A stretch of DNA of 64,000 nucleotides from Streptomyces cellulosae (GCF_000721105.1 NZ_JOEV01000014.1:183496-247495); one strand, 5' to 3'; positions 33,253-42,703 are shown, counted from the stretch's first letter. Numbers and translations: made by a program. The notes: generated by a model from the letters alone, not told the origin.

Positions 33253-35049
33253 ATGTCGCGCACACGCTCTGTCGCCGGTTCCGCACTCGGGACCAACCGC
33301 CGTACCGTCCTCGCCGCCACCGCGGCGGTCACCCTCTCCGCGGGCGTCGGCTACGCCCTGCGGCCCACCGACAGCCAGGCCGCTCCCACCACCGGCACGG
33401 AAACCGCCGAGGTCCCTGTCGCCCAGTCACTCCACCAGTCTCGGCTTCGCTCGACCGGGGGGACCCCCACGGCCCCGGCCCCACCCCTGGCCCCCTACAC
33501 CCGCGGCACCACCCTCGCCTCGGTCGCCGCCCCGCGCAACGCCTCCGGCTACCGCCGCCTCGGCGACGGCCCCGGCTGGAGCCGCAAGGTCCGCTCCGAG
33601 CTGGCCGCGCCGAAGACGGGCCGGGCCGGGCGCCGGACCGCGCTCGCCGCGTTCGTGCAGCTCACCGACATGCACCTGATCGACGTCCAGCACCCGCTGC
33701 GCCTGGAGTACCTGCGCTCCACCGACCGGCACGCCTGGCGGCCGCACGAGGCACTGACCGTGCCCGGCGCCATAGCGCTGGTGGAGCGCATCAACGCGCT
33801 GCGCGGCGCCCCCGCCACCGGCGCCCCGCTCCACTTCGCCATGACCACCGGCGACAACACCGACAACAACGCCAGAACCGAGCTGGACTGGTTCCTGACG
33901 GTGATGAGCGGCGGCCGGGTCACCGCCAACTCCGGTGACCCGCGGCACTACGAGGGCGTGCAGAACACCGGCATCAAGCAGTACTGGCAGCCCGACGCGG
34001 CCGTCCGCGACGCCGACAAGCAGCTCGGCTTCCCGCACCTGAGCGGTTACCTCGCCGCCGCCGTCCGGGAGTTGAACAGCCCCGGCCTCAACCTGCCCTG
34101 GTACTCCACGGTCGGCAACCACGACGCCCTGCCGCTCGGCTGCTACGGCCACGGCGACTCCTGGCTCGCCGAGTACGCGGTCGGCGGCAGGAAGCTGATG
34201 AACGTGTCCGCGGCCGAGGCGAAGAAGCTCCAGAACGCCATCAAGGACGCCAAGGACCCGAAGGGCACCGCGTTCCGCGACTTCCTCAAGGCCCACACCC
34301 GCGACATGCGCTCGGTCACGCCCGACGAGCGGCGCGCACCCTACACCGCCACCGAGTACCTCAAGGCCCACCTCGACCCGGCCCACCGCGGCCTCGGCCC
34401 GGTCGGCCACGGCTACTCCACCGCCAACCTCGACGCGGGCACCCAGTACTACAGCTTCCGCATCGCCGACGACGTCATCGGCATCAGCCTCGACACCACC
34501 GACGCGGGCGGCCACTACCAGGGCTCCATCGGGACGGCCCAGCTGAGGTGGCTGGACAGGACGCTCCGCGAGAACAAGGACTCGTACGCGGTCGTCTTCA
34601 GCCACCACACCAGCGAGTCCATGACGAACACCCGCCCCGACCCGGCCCGCCCCGGCGAGCGCCGCCACGACGGCCAGGAGGTCGTCGCCCTCCTCGGCCG
34701 CCACGCGGGCGTCCTGGCGTGGGTCAACGGCCACATCCACCGCAACGACATCACCCCGCACCGGGCGTCCGGCGGCCGCTCCTTCTGGGAGATCTCCACC
34801 GCCTCCCACGTCGACTACCCGCAACTGGCCCGGGTGATCGAACTGGCGGACAACAAGGACGGCACGCTCTCGGTCTTCACCACCTGCATCGAGTCCGCGG
34901 CCCCCCACCGCACCGACTTCACCGACCTCTCCCAGACCGGTCTCGCCGCCCTGTACCGCGAACTCTCCTACAACGCCCCCGGCGCCAACCTCACCCTCGG
35001 CGGCGACCCGGAGGACCGGAACACGGAGCTGGTGCTGAAGAAGGGCTGA
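33253..35049 (+). CDS. Tat-exported metallophosphoesterase (TIGR03767-like)
   Basis: 598 aa. A twin-arginine signal (NRRTVLAATAAVTLSAGVGY) predicts folded export. Calcineurin-type metal ligands occur in order: QLTDMHLIDV, TTGDNTDN, TVGNHDALPL, VVFSHHTSES and WVNGHIHRND. The length and the insert between the DMH and GDN motifs resemble the actinobacterial TIGR03767 group. The ATG at 33253 has GGGGAGA upstream. Substrate unknown; probably an extracellular phosphodi- or monoesterase. The next gene begins 13 bases downstream. Confidence 0.87.
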   Translation: MSRTRSVAGSALGTNRRTVLAATAAVTLSAGVGYALRPTDSQAAPTTGTETAEVPVAQSLHQSRLRSTGGTPTAPAPPLAPYTRGTTLASVAAPRNASGYRRLGDGPGWSRKVRSELAAPKTGRAGRRTALAAFVQLTDMHLIDVQHPLRLEYLRSTDRHAWRPHEALTVPGAIALVERINALRGAPATGAPLHFAMTTGDNTDNNARTELDWFLTVMSGGRVTANSGDPRHYEGVQNTGIKQYWQPDAAVRDADKQLGFPHLSGYLAAAVRELNSPGLNLPWYSTVGNHDALPLGCYGHGDSWLAEYAVGGRKLMNVSAAEAKKLQNAIKDAKDPKGTAFRDFLKAHTRDMRSVTPDERRAPYTATEYLKAHLDPAHRGLGPVGHGYSTANLDAGTQYYSFRIADDVIGISLDTTDAGGHYQGSIGTAQLRWLDRTLRENKDSYAVVFSHHTSESMTNTRPDPARPGERRHDGQEVVALLGRHAGVLAWVNGHIHRNDITPHRASGGRSFWEISTASHVDYPQLARVIELADNKDGTLSVFTTCIESAAPHRTDFTDLSQTGLAALYRELSYNAPGANLTLGGDPEDRNTELVLKKG

Positions 35050-35061
35050 GACGATCGGAGA

Positions 35062-35745
35062 GTGCGTCCCCTCCGACACGGCTACACCAACCGGACCCTC
35101 GGCGACGGGGCCGTCGTGCGCAAGACGTACGACGGCCCGGACGCCGCCGCCCGGCTCCACCGCGAGCACACCCTGCTGCGTGCGCTGCGCGGCCGGGTGC
35201 CGGTGCCGCCGGTGCTCCGCGCCGACGACCGCACCCTCACCCTCGGTTTCGTCCCCGGCGTTCACGGCCAGGAACTCCTCGACGCGGGGCGGGCGGAGCA
35301 GGTGCTGGAGTCCTGCGGACAGCTGCTGCGGCGTCTTCACGCCGGGCCGCCGCCGGACCTGCCGGACCTGCCGGACCTCCCGGGCGCCGGGGCGGGCGAG
35401 GTCCTCGTGCACGGTGACTTCGGGCCGCAGAACCTCCTTCTCGACCCCTCGACCTTCGAGGTCACCGCCCTGCTCGACTGGGAGTTCGCCCGCCTCGGGG
35501 AAGCGGTCGAGGATCTCGCCTGGTGCGAGTGGATCGTACGGACGCACCACCCGGAACACGTGCGCTCCCTCGGCCGCTTCTTCGCCGCGTACGGTGCCCC
35601 GGTCCCCGCCTGGCCGGAGCGCCGGGCCGCGATGCTCGCCAAGTGCGGCCGGATGAAGGAGTTCTGCCGTCGCCGGGACGCGCACGGGCCGGGCGTGCGT
35701 CAGTGGGAGGAGCGGGCCCGGATCGCGGCCGCGTGGCGGGAGTAG
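35062..35745 (+). CDS. Aminoglycoside phosphotransferase (APH)-family kinase
   Basis: 227 aa. Brenner-type catalytic loop VLVHGDFGPQNLLLD and metal site ALLDWEFARLGEAVEDLAW. The N-lobe is short, starting MRPLRHGYTNRTLGDGAVVR with the ATP Lys in VVRKTY. The family includes aminoglycoside, choline and homoserine kinases; no resistance role should be assumed. GTG start at 35062, 13 bases after the metallophosphoesterase, so probably the same transcript. A DLPDLPDLP repeat lies between the lobes. Confidence 0.83.
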   Translation: MRPLRHGYTNRTLGDGAVVRKTYDGPDAAARLHREHTLLRALRGRVPVPPVLRADDRTLTLGFVPGVHGQELLDAGRAEQVLESCGQLLRRLHAGPPPDLPDLPDLPGAGAGEVLVHGDFGPQNLLLDPSTFEVTALLDWEFARLGEAVEDLAWCEWIVRTHHPEHVRSLGRFFAAYGAPVPAWPERRAAMLAKCGRMKEFCRRRDAHGPGVRQWEERARIAAAWRE

Positions 35746-35811
35746 GGCGGCTGCGAGGGTGCGGCCCTACCCGACCATCCGGCCGACGGGACGACCGTAC
35801 AAGGGCCGTCA

Positions 35812-36876
35812 TCACCGGGGCAGTACCACGACATACGCGGCGGGATCCCGGTCGGTTGCCGCCATCAGGGCCGTACGGAGGACCGTCGCCTGCTGTTCCA
35901 TCGCGTCCCGGAGCTTTTTCGGGGTGAGGTGGACGACCGTGATGCCCAGCCGCTCCAAGTGCTCGCGCTTACGGGCGTATTCGGACCACAGGCCGTCGGC
36001 GTCGTCGTCGGACTGCCGGTTGCCGTGGCGGGGTGCGCGGGTGTCGAGTTCGACCGCCACCGCCTGTTCCGCCCAGTACGCGTCCAGGCCGCCGAGGTGC
36101 GGGCCGCCGGGGAGGCGCAGGTCCACGTTCCACACCGGGTCCGGGAGGCCGTACTCCCGGACCATGCGGTACAGGCGGTCCTCCGCGATCGCGCGGCCCT
36201 CGGCCAGCAGGGAGTCCACCGCGTCCACCACCTGCGGCCGGCTGAGCAGCTTCGCGTCGTTCAGCTCCCGTACCACCGCCGCCGGTTCGCAGTGCCGGCC
36301 GCGCACCGCCTCGGTCAGCAGCCGGCGTACGGCGTCCGCGTCCGTGAGTTCGGCCACCGCGTCGGCCAGAGCGCGCGGGACCGGGGCGACCGGCAGGCCC
36401 GACACGGCTTGCGGGGTCGGCAGTACGGCCGTACGGACGATCCGGACGCAGCCCGTCGAGCGCAGCCGGCGCATCCGGTGGACCAGGACGTCGACGCGGT
36501 CGAGGGACGGCAGGGGAGGGGTCGCGCTGAAGCCGTGCAGGGTGAGCGCGGCCAGACCCGTGATCACGGCGTCCGCGTACGCCGGCCGGTGCGGGTCCTG
36601 CGGGCCGGGCTGGGCCGGAACCCCGCTCTTCTCCCGCGCCGTGTACATCAGCACCGCGTGCAGCCGTTCCTCGCTGGTCGGCGGGCCGGGGTGGAGCAGG
36701 AGGACGCCCGGGAGGATCTGCTGCCAGGGCCCGCCGGGGCGGCACCGCTCGTCGGCCTGAGCGGCGGAGACGCCGTGCGAACGGAGGTGGGCGGCCGTCA
36801 CCACCCGGCGGCACGTCTCCGAAAGGTGGCTCAGGGGGCGGGGGGTGAGCGGGGGGACCGGGGTGTTGTGGTTCAT
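35812..36876 (-). CDS. AbiEi-like / DUF559-like protein with PD-(D/E)XK C-terminus
   Basis: 354 aa. The N-terminal half has the winged-helix plus 'QILPGVLLLHPGPPTSEERL' layout of AbiEi-type antitoxin-like proteins; the C-terminal half has the Vsr/DUF559 nuclease-like pattern LGGLDAYWAEQAVAVELDTR, then RKREHLERLGITVVHLTPKK. The start MNHNTPVPPL at 36876 is taken because an upstream extension to 36945 overlaps the presumed promoter. Very common as solitary genes in actinobacteria; no toxin partner is adjacent. Function unknown. Confidence 0.75.
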   Translation of the reverse strand: MNHNTPVPPLTPRPLSHLSETCRRVVTAAHLRSHGVSAAQADERCRPGGPWQQILPGVLLLHPGPPTSEERLHAVLMYTAREKSGVPAQPGPQDPHRPAYADAVITGLAALTLHGFSATPPLPSLDRVDVLVHRMRRLRSTGCVRIVRTAVLPTPQAVSGLPVAPVPRALADAVAELTDADAVRRLLTEAVRGRHCEPAAVVRELNDAKLLSRPQVVDAVDSLLAEGRAIAEDRLYRMVREYGLPDPVWNVDLRLPGGPHLGGLDAYWAEQAVAVELDTRAPRHGNRQSDDDADGLWSEYARKREHLERLGITVVHLTPKKLRDAMEQQATVLRTALMAATDRDPAAYVVVLPR

Positions 36877-36990
36877 GACCGGCAGATTCCCGCCATTGAT
36901 CCGGCCTTGAACCCTTGTTACACGCTCGTCGACAAATCCGGACAAGCCAGCACTAAAGGACGGATGTTCGGATGTCGAGTAGGCACGGAA

Positions 36991-37023
36991 AACCCCTGGT
37001 CCGTTCGGTGCGGGCCAGGGGTT
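36991..37023 (-). terminator. Terminator after pepN (second copy)
   Basis: AACCCCTGG and CCAGGGGTT pair around a 15-base loop and, on the leftward strand, are followed by TTTTCC, a factor-independent type. Confidence 0.7.
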
Positions 37024-37087
37024 ACGGGGTTTGATGCCCGAATTCCGTAACGGTGACGGCGAGCTCAGGCTTTGGCCAGGGTTCCGC

Positions 37088-39682
37088 CTACTCGCTGACC
37101 GACGCCGCCGTGTCGCACGCCTGTCCTCGCAACGCCCGTGCCAGGTCGTCCCGCGCCTCCAGCACCAGCCGGCGCAGCGCGGGCGCCGCGTCCGCGTGGG
37201 CCGCGAGCCAGGCGTCCGTCGCGTCCAGCGTCTCCTGCGAGTCCTGGAGCGAGGGGAACAGGCCCTGGACGACGTGCATCGCGATCTGGATCGACCGCTC
37301 CCGCCACACCCGCTCGATCACCTCGAAGTACTTCCGCGCGTACGGCGCGAGCAGCTCCCGCTGCGAGGGCCGGTCGAAGCCCGCGATCGTCGCCTCGACC
37401 AGCGCGTTGGAGAGCGCGTCGGACTCCACCACCTGCGCCCACGCCTGCGCCTTGACCGCCGCCGAGGGGCGGGCGGCGAGGCAGCGGACCTGGTGCCGCT
37501 TGCCGGACGCCGTGTCGTCGCGGGCCAGTTCCGCGGCCAGGACGCTCTCGTCGGCGAGGCCGTGCGCCGCGAGCGGTTCCAGGAACGCCCAGCGCAGCTC
37601 CTGGTCGACCTCCAGCCCCTCGATCACCGACGTGCCGTCCAGCAGGCCCTTCAGCAGGTTGAAACCGCCCTGGTCGGCGGCCGTCCGGGCGAAGAACCGC
37701 GCCCACGCCAACTGGTGCTCGCTGCCGGGCTCGGCGCGGGACAGCTCCCGCTCGGCACCCTCGGCGAGCAGCGCGGCAGCCTGGCTCCGCCACTCGGGGG
37801 CCGCGTAGTGGACGAGCGCCGACTCGGCCCACGCGTGCAGCATCTGCAGCACCCCGATGCCGGACTCGCGCCCCGCGAACCGCAGCACCAGGTCGACGAA
37901 GTCCCGGGCCGGCAGCAGCGCGTCCCGGGTCATGTTCCACAGCGCGGACCAGCACAGGGCCCGGGCGAGCGGGTCGGTGAGTTCACCCAGGTGCGCCTTC
38001 AGGGTCTCCAGCGAGGTCGCGTCGAAGCGGATCTTGCAGTACGTGAGGTCGTCGTCGTTGACCAGCACCAGCTCCGGTGCCTCGGCACCGGCCAGCTCCG
38101 CCACCACCGTACGCGGGCCGTCGACGTCCACCTCGGCTCGGGCGTACCGCTCCAGCGCCCCCGACGCGGAACGGCGGTACAGGCCCACCGCCACCCGGTG
38201 CGGGCGCAGTTCGGGGTGCGATTCGGCGGCCTCCTGCACCACCGCCAGCTCGTCCACGCGGCCGTCCGCCGTCAACAGCACCTGCGGGGTGAGGGAGTTG
38301 ACGCCGGCGGTCTGCAGCCAGGCCCGCGCCCAGGTGGCCATGTCCCGGCCGCTGGTCTCCTCCAGCACCGACAGCAGGTCACCGAGGCGCGTGTTGCCGT
38401 ACGCGTTCCGCTTGAAGTAGCGGCGGGCGCCCTCCAGGAAGGCGTCCTGGCCGACGTACGCCACCAGCTGCTTCAGTACGGACGCGCCCTTGGCGTACGT
38501 GATGCCGTCGAAGTTGAGCTTGGCGTCCTGCAGATCGCGGATGTCGGCCGTGATGGGGTGCGTGGAGGGCAGCTGGTCGGCGCGGTAGGCCCACGCCTTG
38601 CGGCGGTTGGCGAAGGTGATCCAGCCGTCCGTGAAACGGGTCGCGCCGACCAGCGCGAACGCGCCCATGAAGTCGGCGAAGGACTCCTTGAGCCACAGGT
38701 CGTCCCACCACTCCATGGTGACCAGGTCGCCGAACCACATGTGCGCCATCTCGTGCAGGATGACGTTGGCCCGGCCCTCGTAGGACGCCTGCGTCACCCT
38801 GCCCCGGAAGATGAACTCCTCCCGGAAGGTCACAAGACCCGGGTTCTCCATCGCGCCGAGGTTGTACTCGGGCACGAACGCCTGGTCGTACTTTCCGAAG
38901 GGGTACGGGTAGTCGAAGTGGTCGTGGAAGAAGTCCAGGCCCTGCTTGGTCACCAGGAACACGTCGTCGGCGTCGAAGTGCGGGGCCAGGCCCTTGCGGC
39001 ACAGGGCGCCGAGGGGGATCCGCAGACGGGAGCCGTCCTCGAGGACCCGCTCGTAGGAGTCGGTCACGTAGTGGTACGGGCCCGCGACCACGCAGGTGAT
39101 GTACGTCGAGATCGGCTTCGTCTCCGCGAACCGCCAGACCCCGTCGGCCCGTTCACCGGCGCCGTTGCTCCACACCGTCCAGCCCTCGGGCGCCCGCACC
39201 TCGAAACGGAACGGGGCCTTGAGGTCCGGCTGCTCGAAGTTCGCGAAGACGCGGCGGGAGTCGGCCGGCTCGTACTGCGTGTAGAGGTAGACCTCGCCGT
39301 CCTCCGGGTCGACGAATCGGTGCAGGCCCTCGCCGGTGCGGGAGTAGGCGCACCGGGCGTCGACGACCAGCTCGTTGTCGGCGGCGAGGTCCTCCAGGAG
39401 GATCCGGGTGCCGTCGAAGACCTCGCTCGGGTCGAGGTCCTTGCCGTTGAGGGACACGGAGGTCACGCTCGGCGCGATCAGGTCCGCGAAGCTGGAGGCG
39501 CCGGGCTCGCTGCAGCGGAAGCGGATCGTGGTGACCGAGCGGAAGGTCCGCGGTCCGTCCCCGGTCTCGTCGCCGACCGCCGTACGGACGTCGAGGGACA
39601 CGTCGTAGCCGTCGACGGACAGCAGGGCGGCCCGCTCCCGGGCTTCGTCGCGGGACAGGTTCTCACCGGGCACGGATGGCAC
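37088..39682 (-). CDS. pepN: Aminopeptidase N (M1 zinc metallopeptidase), copy 2
   Basis: 864 aa. The exopeptidase motif GAMENPGLVTFREEF and the zinc site HEMAHMWFGDLVTMEWWDDL with KESFADF are intact, so it should be active. It is the same length and layout as copy 1 (22989-25577), with visible divergence throughout (start MPSVPGENLSRDEARERAAL versus MPGTNLTREEAQQRAKLL), an old duplication rather than a recent one. It is divergent from the DsbA-fold gene across 159 bases. Confidence 0.94.
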   Translation of the reverse strand: MPSVPGENLSRDEARERAALLSVDGYDVSLDVRTAVGDETGDGPRTFRSVTTIRFRCSEPGASSFADLIAPSVTSVSLNGKDLDPSEVFDGTRILLEDLAADNELVVDARCAYSRTGEGLHRFVDPEDGEVYLYTQYEPADSRRVFANFEQPDLKAPFRFEVRAPEGWTVWSNGAGERADGVWRFAETKPISTYITCVVAGPYHYVTDSYERVLEDGSRLRIPLGALCRKGLAPHFDADDVFLVTKQGLDFFHDHFDYPYPFGKYDQAFVPEYNLGAMENPGLVTFREEFIFRGRVTQASYEGRANVILHEMAHMWFGDLVTMEWWDDLWLKESFADFMGAFALVGATRFTDGWITFANRRKAWAYRADQLPSTHPITADIRDLQDAKLNFDGITYAKGASVLKQLVAYVGQDAFLEGARRYFKRNAYGNTRLGDLLSVLEETSGRDMATWARAWLQTAGVNSLTPQVLLTADGRVDELAVVQEAAESHPELRPHRVAVGLYRRSASGALERYARAEVDVDGPRTVVAELAGAEAPELVLVNDDDLTYCKIRFDATSLETLKAHLGELTDPLARALCWSALWNMTRDALLPARDFVDLVLRFAGRESGIGVLQMLHAWAESALVHYAAPEWRSQAAALLAEGAERELSRAEPGSEHQLAWARFFARTAADQGGFNLLKGLLDGTSVIEGLEVDQELRWAFLEPLAAHGLADESVLAAELARDDTASGKRHQVRCLAARPSAAVKAQAWAQVVESDALSNALVEATIAGFDRPSQRELLAPYARKYFEVIERVWRERSIQIAMHVVQGLFPSLQDSQETLDATDAWLAAHADAAPALRRLVLEARDDLARALRGQACDTAASVSE

Positions 39683-39841
39683 TCCCTCGGATGGGTTCAG
39701 CTGTGTTCAGCATGTGGACCAGGGCCGATCCTCCCACGGGCCCCCGATGCCGGGCAGCCGGGAATGGGGCGGGGCACGGCGGGTGTTCCACGTTGAGGTC
39801 AGCTGTCGCACCGTATTGGCAACCGCATTCCGAGGAGACCC

Positions 39842-40504
39842 ATGTCCGAGACCACCGCGCCCTCCGGCAGGACCCCCGTCGACTTCTGGTTCGACCCGCT
39901 GTGCCCCTGGGCCTGGATGACCTCACGCTGGGTGCTGGAGGTGGAGAAGGCCCGGGACATCGAGATCCGCTGGCACATCATGAGCCTGGCCGTGCTGAAC
40001 GAGGACAAGATCGACGAGCTGCCCGAGGAGTACCGGGACATGCTCGCGACCAAGGCCTGGAAGCCGGTGCGGGTGGTGACCGCGGCCTGGCAGAAGCACG
40101 GCGCCGACGTCCTCGGCCCGCTCTACACCGCGCTCGGCACCCGCTTCCACAACAACGGCGAGGGCCCGACCACCGAGGCCATCGCGGCCGCCCTGAAGGA
40201 GGCCGGTCTGCCCGCCGACCTGATCGAGTACGCCGACCAGGACGACTTCGAGTTCGACGCCCAGTTGCGCGCCTCCCACCGGGAGGGCATCGAGAAGGTC
40301 GGCCAGGAGGTCGGCACCCCGGTCATCGCGGTCCCCGGCCCCGACGGCCAGGAGATCGCCTTCTTCGGCCCCGTCGTCACCCCGACCCCTCAGGGCGACG
40401 ACGCGCTCCGCCTGTGGGACGGCACCCTCGCCGTGGCCTCGGTCCCCGGCTTCTACGAGATCAAGCGCACGCGAACCAAGGGCCCGGACTTCAGCAACCT
40501 GTAG
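39842..40504 (+). CDS. DsbA-fold oxidoreductase, mycothiol-dependent nitroreductase-like
   Basis: 220 aa. A thioredoxin/DsbA-like fold with the active-site segment WFDPLCPWAWMTSRW and the C-terminal cis-Pro region GTPVIAVPG. It resembles mycobacterial Rv2466c, a mycothiol-dependent reductase with a CPWC motif; here the second cysteine is Ala (CPWA), so a monothiol mechanism is expected. Cytoplasmic: no signal peptide. The ATG at 39842 is preceded by GAGGAG. Confidence 0.82.
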   Translation: MSETTAPSGRTPVDFWFDPLCPWAWMTSRWVLEVEKARDIEIRWHIMSLAVLNEDKIDELPEEYRDMLATKAWKPVRVVTAAWQKHGADVLGPLYTALGTRFHNNGEGPTTEAIAAALKEAGLPADLIEYADQDDFEFDAQLRASHREGIEKVGQEVGTPVIAVPGPDGQEIAFFGPVVTPTPQGDDALRLWDGTLAVASVPGFYEIKRTRTKGPDFSNL

Positions 40505-40534
40505 GCCCTCCGGCGGCGCCTGTCCGCCGAGGGC
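40505..40534. terminator. Hairpin between convergent genes
   Basis: GCCCTCCGGCGG and CCGCCGAGGGC pair with one bulge around a 7-base loop, directly after the DsbA-fold gene stop. Confidence 0.6.
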
Positions 40535-40536
40535 TG

Positions 40537-40764
40537 TCAGAAGCCCTCCGGCAGATAGGCGCCGACCCGCCAGTCGGTCTTCTTCTGCACACGGCGGCAG
40601 CTGCCGTTCTGGCAGCGGTGGAAGGCCCTCGCGACGAAACGCTCGCCCTCCAGTTTCGGAAGCAGCGCCGACTCGGCCGCCGTGACCTCCGCGTCACCCT
40701 TCAGATCCCGGAAATCCTGCAGCCTGTCGTGACACGTCGGGCTGGGGCATCGCACGAACGCCAT
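40537..40764 (-). CDS. Small zinc-ribbon-like protein (75 aa)
   Basis: Begins MAFVRCPSPTCHDRLQDFRD and contains two CxxxC-type pairs (CPSPTC and CQNGSC), suggesting one structural zinc ion. An AGGAGGT ribosome site 6 bases before the ATG at 40764 fixes this start and rejects the much longer open frame to 41025. No enzyme motif. I do not recognise a named family; small cytoplasmic zinc-binding proteins of this kind are common in Streptomyces. Confidence 0.72.
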   Translation of the reverse strand: MAFVRCPSPTCHDRLQDFRDLKGDAEVTAAESALLPKLEGERFVARAFHRCQNGSCRRVQKKTDWRVGAYLPEGF

Positions 40765-41213
40765 GAGCACCTCCTGGGTGTCGGACCGCGCCGGTCGGAC
40801 GACGTGGTGCGGGGAGCGTAGGCCCCCGGGAGCCCCGGGCGGGAGCCCGGAACCGGTCCCGCCGGGCGCCCCGGGCACACGGAACCGGTCCTGCCGCCCT
40901 GCCGTGTGCGCCGCGTGAGAAGCGGCGGACCGCTCACGGCCGCGCCCGGGTCCCGGGAGCCGGAACTCGTCCGGCTCTCGTTCCCGAATCCCCCGGACGC
41001 GGTACCGTCCGCCCGCCCGAGTCATCCGAACGGCTCTGCCGCGCGCGAACCGTCCGCCGCCCGAGTCATCCGAACGGCTCTGCCGCGCGCGAACCGTCCG
41101 CCTCTGCCGCGCGCGAACCGTCCGCCGCCCGAGTCATCCGAACGGCTCTGCCGCGCGCGAACCGTCCGCCATCCGAACGGCTCTGCCGCGCGCGAACCGT
41201 CCGCCCGCCCGAG
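40765..41213. other. Intergenic region with a tandem repeat
   Basis: About 450 bases between the small zinc-ribbon gene and the end of the FGGY kinase gene. The right half consists of ~44-bp repeats (41026 onward). The left half (40765-41025) is GC-rich with no convincing gene and would hold the promoter of the 75-aa gene. Confidence 0.7.
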
Positions 41214-41250
41214 TCATCCGAACAGCCCTGCCGCGCGCGAACCGTCCGCC
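41026..41250. repeat. Minisatellite, ~44-bp units, running into the FGGY kinase gene
   Basis: Units begin CCGAACGGCTCTGCCGCGCG and end with GCCCGAGTCAT. About five full or shortened units start at 41026 and the last, diverged one lies inside the kinase gene end. Every complete unit carries TCA (a stop codon on the leftward strand), so the array supplies the present kinase stop codon. Confidence 0.85.
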
Positions 41251-42680
41251 CGCTCGCGGCCGCCCCGGCCCCGCGCCTGCGTCAGCCGGTCCAGATGCTC
41301 CGCGTACCCCTCGGCGTAGTACGCGGCGCGACGCGTGTCCGGTTCGACGATGGTCGTCGGGCGGGTCCACGCGGGCGCGTCCAGCGGAACCCCGTGGCGT
41401 TCGGCCGCCGCGAGGACCGCGCCGCGGGCCCCCACCTCGCCCTCGACGACCCTCAGGGGACGGCCGAGGACGTCGGCGAGCAGGCGCATCCAGGCGGGGC
41501 TGCGGGTGCCGCCGCCGCAGACGGCCAGGGAACCCGTCAGGCCGGCGGCCTCCAGGCAGTGGCGGGCCGCGTATCCGATGCCCTCGCACACCGCCCGTAC
41601 CAGGTCGGCGCGGGTCGATTCGAGACTGACACCGGTGAGTTCGGCGCGCAGGTGGGGGTCGACGAAGGGGGCGCGCTCGCCGGAGGGGGCGAAGTACGGC
41701 AGTACCCGCACCCCGTGCGCGCCGGGCGGGGTCTCTGCCAGCAGGCCGTCGACCTCCTCGTGGCGCACGCCGGTCGTCGACAGCACCCAGTCCAGGGCGG
41801 CCGTGCCGACCATCGCGGGCAGCGCGCGCAGCCGGTGGCCGGGCCGGTCGGTGGAGATGTACAGGCCGGCCGGTTCCCCGGACAGGTCCAGGTCGGTCGT
41901 CGCGACCAGCGCGGCCAGACAGGTGCCGACGATGAGGAGGCCGTCCCCCGGGGAGGTGACCCCGGCGCCGAGCGCGCTCGCGGGCAGGTCGTAGGGGCCG
42001 TTGGTGACCGGGACCCCGGGCGGCAGGCCCTCACCCCGGGTCCGGCCCACGGCGATCGGGTCGGCGACCGGGGCGAGCAGGTCACGGCGGTGGGCCAGAC
42101 CCAGCAACTCCAGCACCCCTTCGTCGTACGTCCGGGTCCGCGGGTCGAGGAACGGCATCGACGCGTCCGACACGTCCGTCGTCACCCGCGCCGCTCCCGT
42201 CAGCCGCTGGAACACCATGTCCTTGCAGTAGACGGCCGCGGCGGCCGCGTCCAGGGACTTCGGCTCGTGCCGGTCCAGCCAGGCCAGCAGGGGACCCGGA
42301 CAGCCCGGGAACATGGCGCTGCCGGTCCGCCGGAACACCGCCTCGAAGGTGCCGTCCGCCAGCCACCGGTCGAGCAGTTCGTGTGCCCGCCCGTCCATCC
42401 AGGAGGCGGCGGCCCGTACCGGACGCCCGTCCGCGTCCACCAGCCACACTCCGTCGCCCTGCCCGGTCAGCCCGGCCAGCTCGACCGGCTCGGCCACCCG
42501 TGCCGTCAGCTCTTCGAGGACGGTGACGACCGCCCCGTACACCTCCTCCATGTCCTGCTCCACCCGGCCGCCGTGCAGGTCGAGGCGGACCGGGCGGGCC
42601 TCGACGGCCAGTTCACGGCCGGTGCCGTCGAAGGCGGCGGCCTTCACCATGGACGTGCCGACGTCGATACCGACGTACAT
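41214..42680 (-). CDS. FGGY-family carbohydrate kinase, copy A
   Basis: 488 aa. N-terminal ATPase motif MYVGIDVGTSMVKAAAFDGT, then the substrate segment WMDGRAHELLDRW and the C-terminal GSLAVCGGGTRSPAWMRLLA (adenosine site). These place it among xylulokinase/gluconokinase-like FGGY kinases, sugar unknown. The frame is open upstream to 43241, but the motif start sets the ATG at 42680. Its last ~20 residues (RADGSRAAGLFG) are encoded by the minisatellite, so the C-terminus is recent. The dehydrogenase gene upstream on the same strand is probably co-transcribed. Confidence 0.87.
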   Translation of the reverse strand: MYVGIDVGTSMVKAAAFDGTGRELAVEARPVRLDLHGGRVEQDMEEVYGAVVTVLEELTARVAEPVELAGLTGQGDGVWLVDADGRPVRAAASWMDGRAHELLDRWLADGTFEAVFRRTGSAMFPGCPGPLLAWLDRHEPKSLDAAAAAVYCKDMVFQRLTGAARVTTDVSDASMPFLDPRTRTYDEGVLELLGLAHRRDLLAPVADPIAVGRTRGEGLPPGVPVTNGPYDLPASALGAGVTSPGDGLLIVGTCLAALVATTDLDLSGEPAGLYISTDRPGHRLRALPAMVGTAALDWVLSTTGVRHEEVDGLLAETPPGAHGVRVLPYFAPSGERAPFVDPHLRAELTGVSLESTRADLVRAVCEGIGYAARHCLEAAGLTGSLAVCGGGTRSPAWMRLLADVLGRPLRVVEGEVGARGAVLAAAERHGVPLDAPAWTRPTTIVEPDTRRAAYYAEGYAEHLDRLTQARGRGGRERADGSRAAGLFG

Positions 42681-42703
42681 GTGGGCCTCCCAGGCCAGTC
42701 GCC

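Noticed and set aside
33427..35685. 752-codon leftward frame across the metallophosphoesterase and APH genes
   Set aside because: It crosses two well-supported genes in antisense and has no motif.
35812..36876. Active AbiE-type phage-defence system
   Set aside because: There is no AbiEii toxin gene adjacent; solitary relatives are common in actinobacteria.
37031..39796. 921-codon frame opposite pepN copy 2
   Set aside because: Antisense shadow; the composition is Arg/Gly/Val-rich without domains.
40537..41025. Longer 162-aa version of the zinc-ribbon protein
   Set aside because: The AGGAGGT site directly before the ATG at 40764 and the loss of sense upstream favour the 75-aa form.
41026..41250. 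CRISPR array
   Set aside because: Units are contiguous with no unique spacers and no cas genes nearby.
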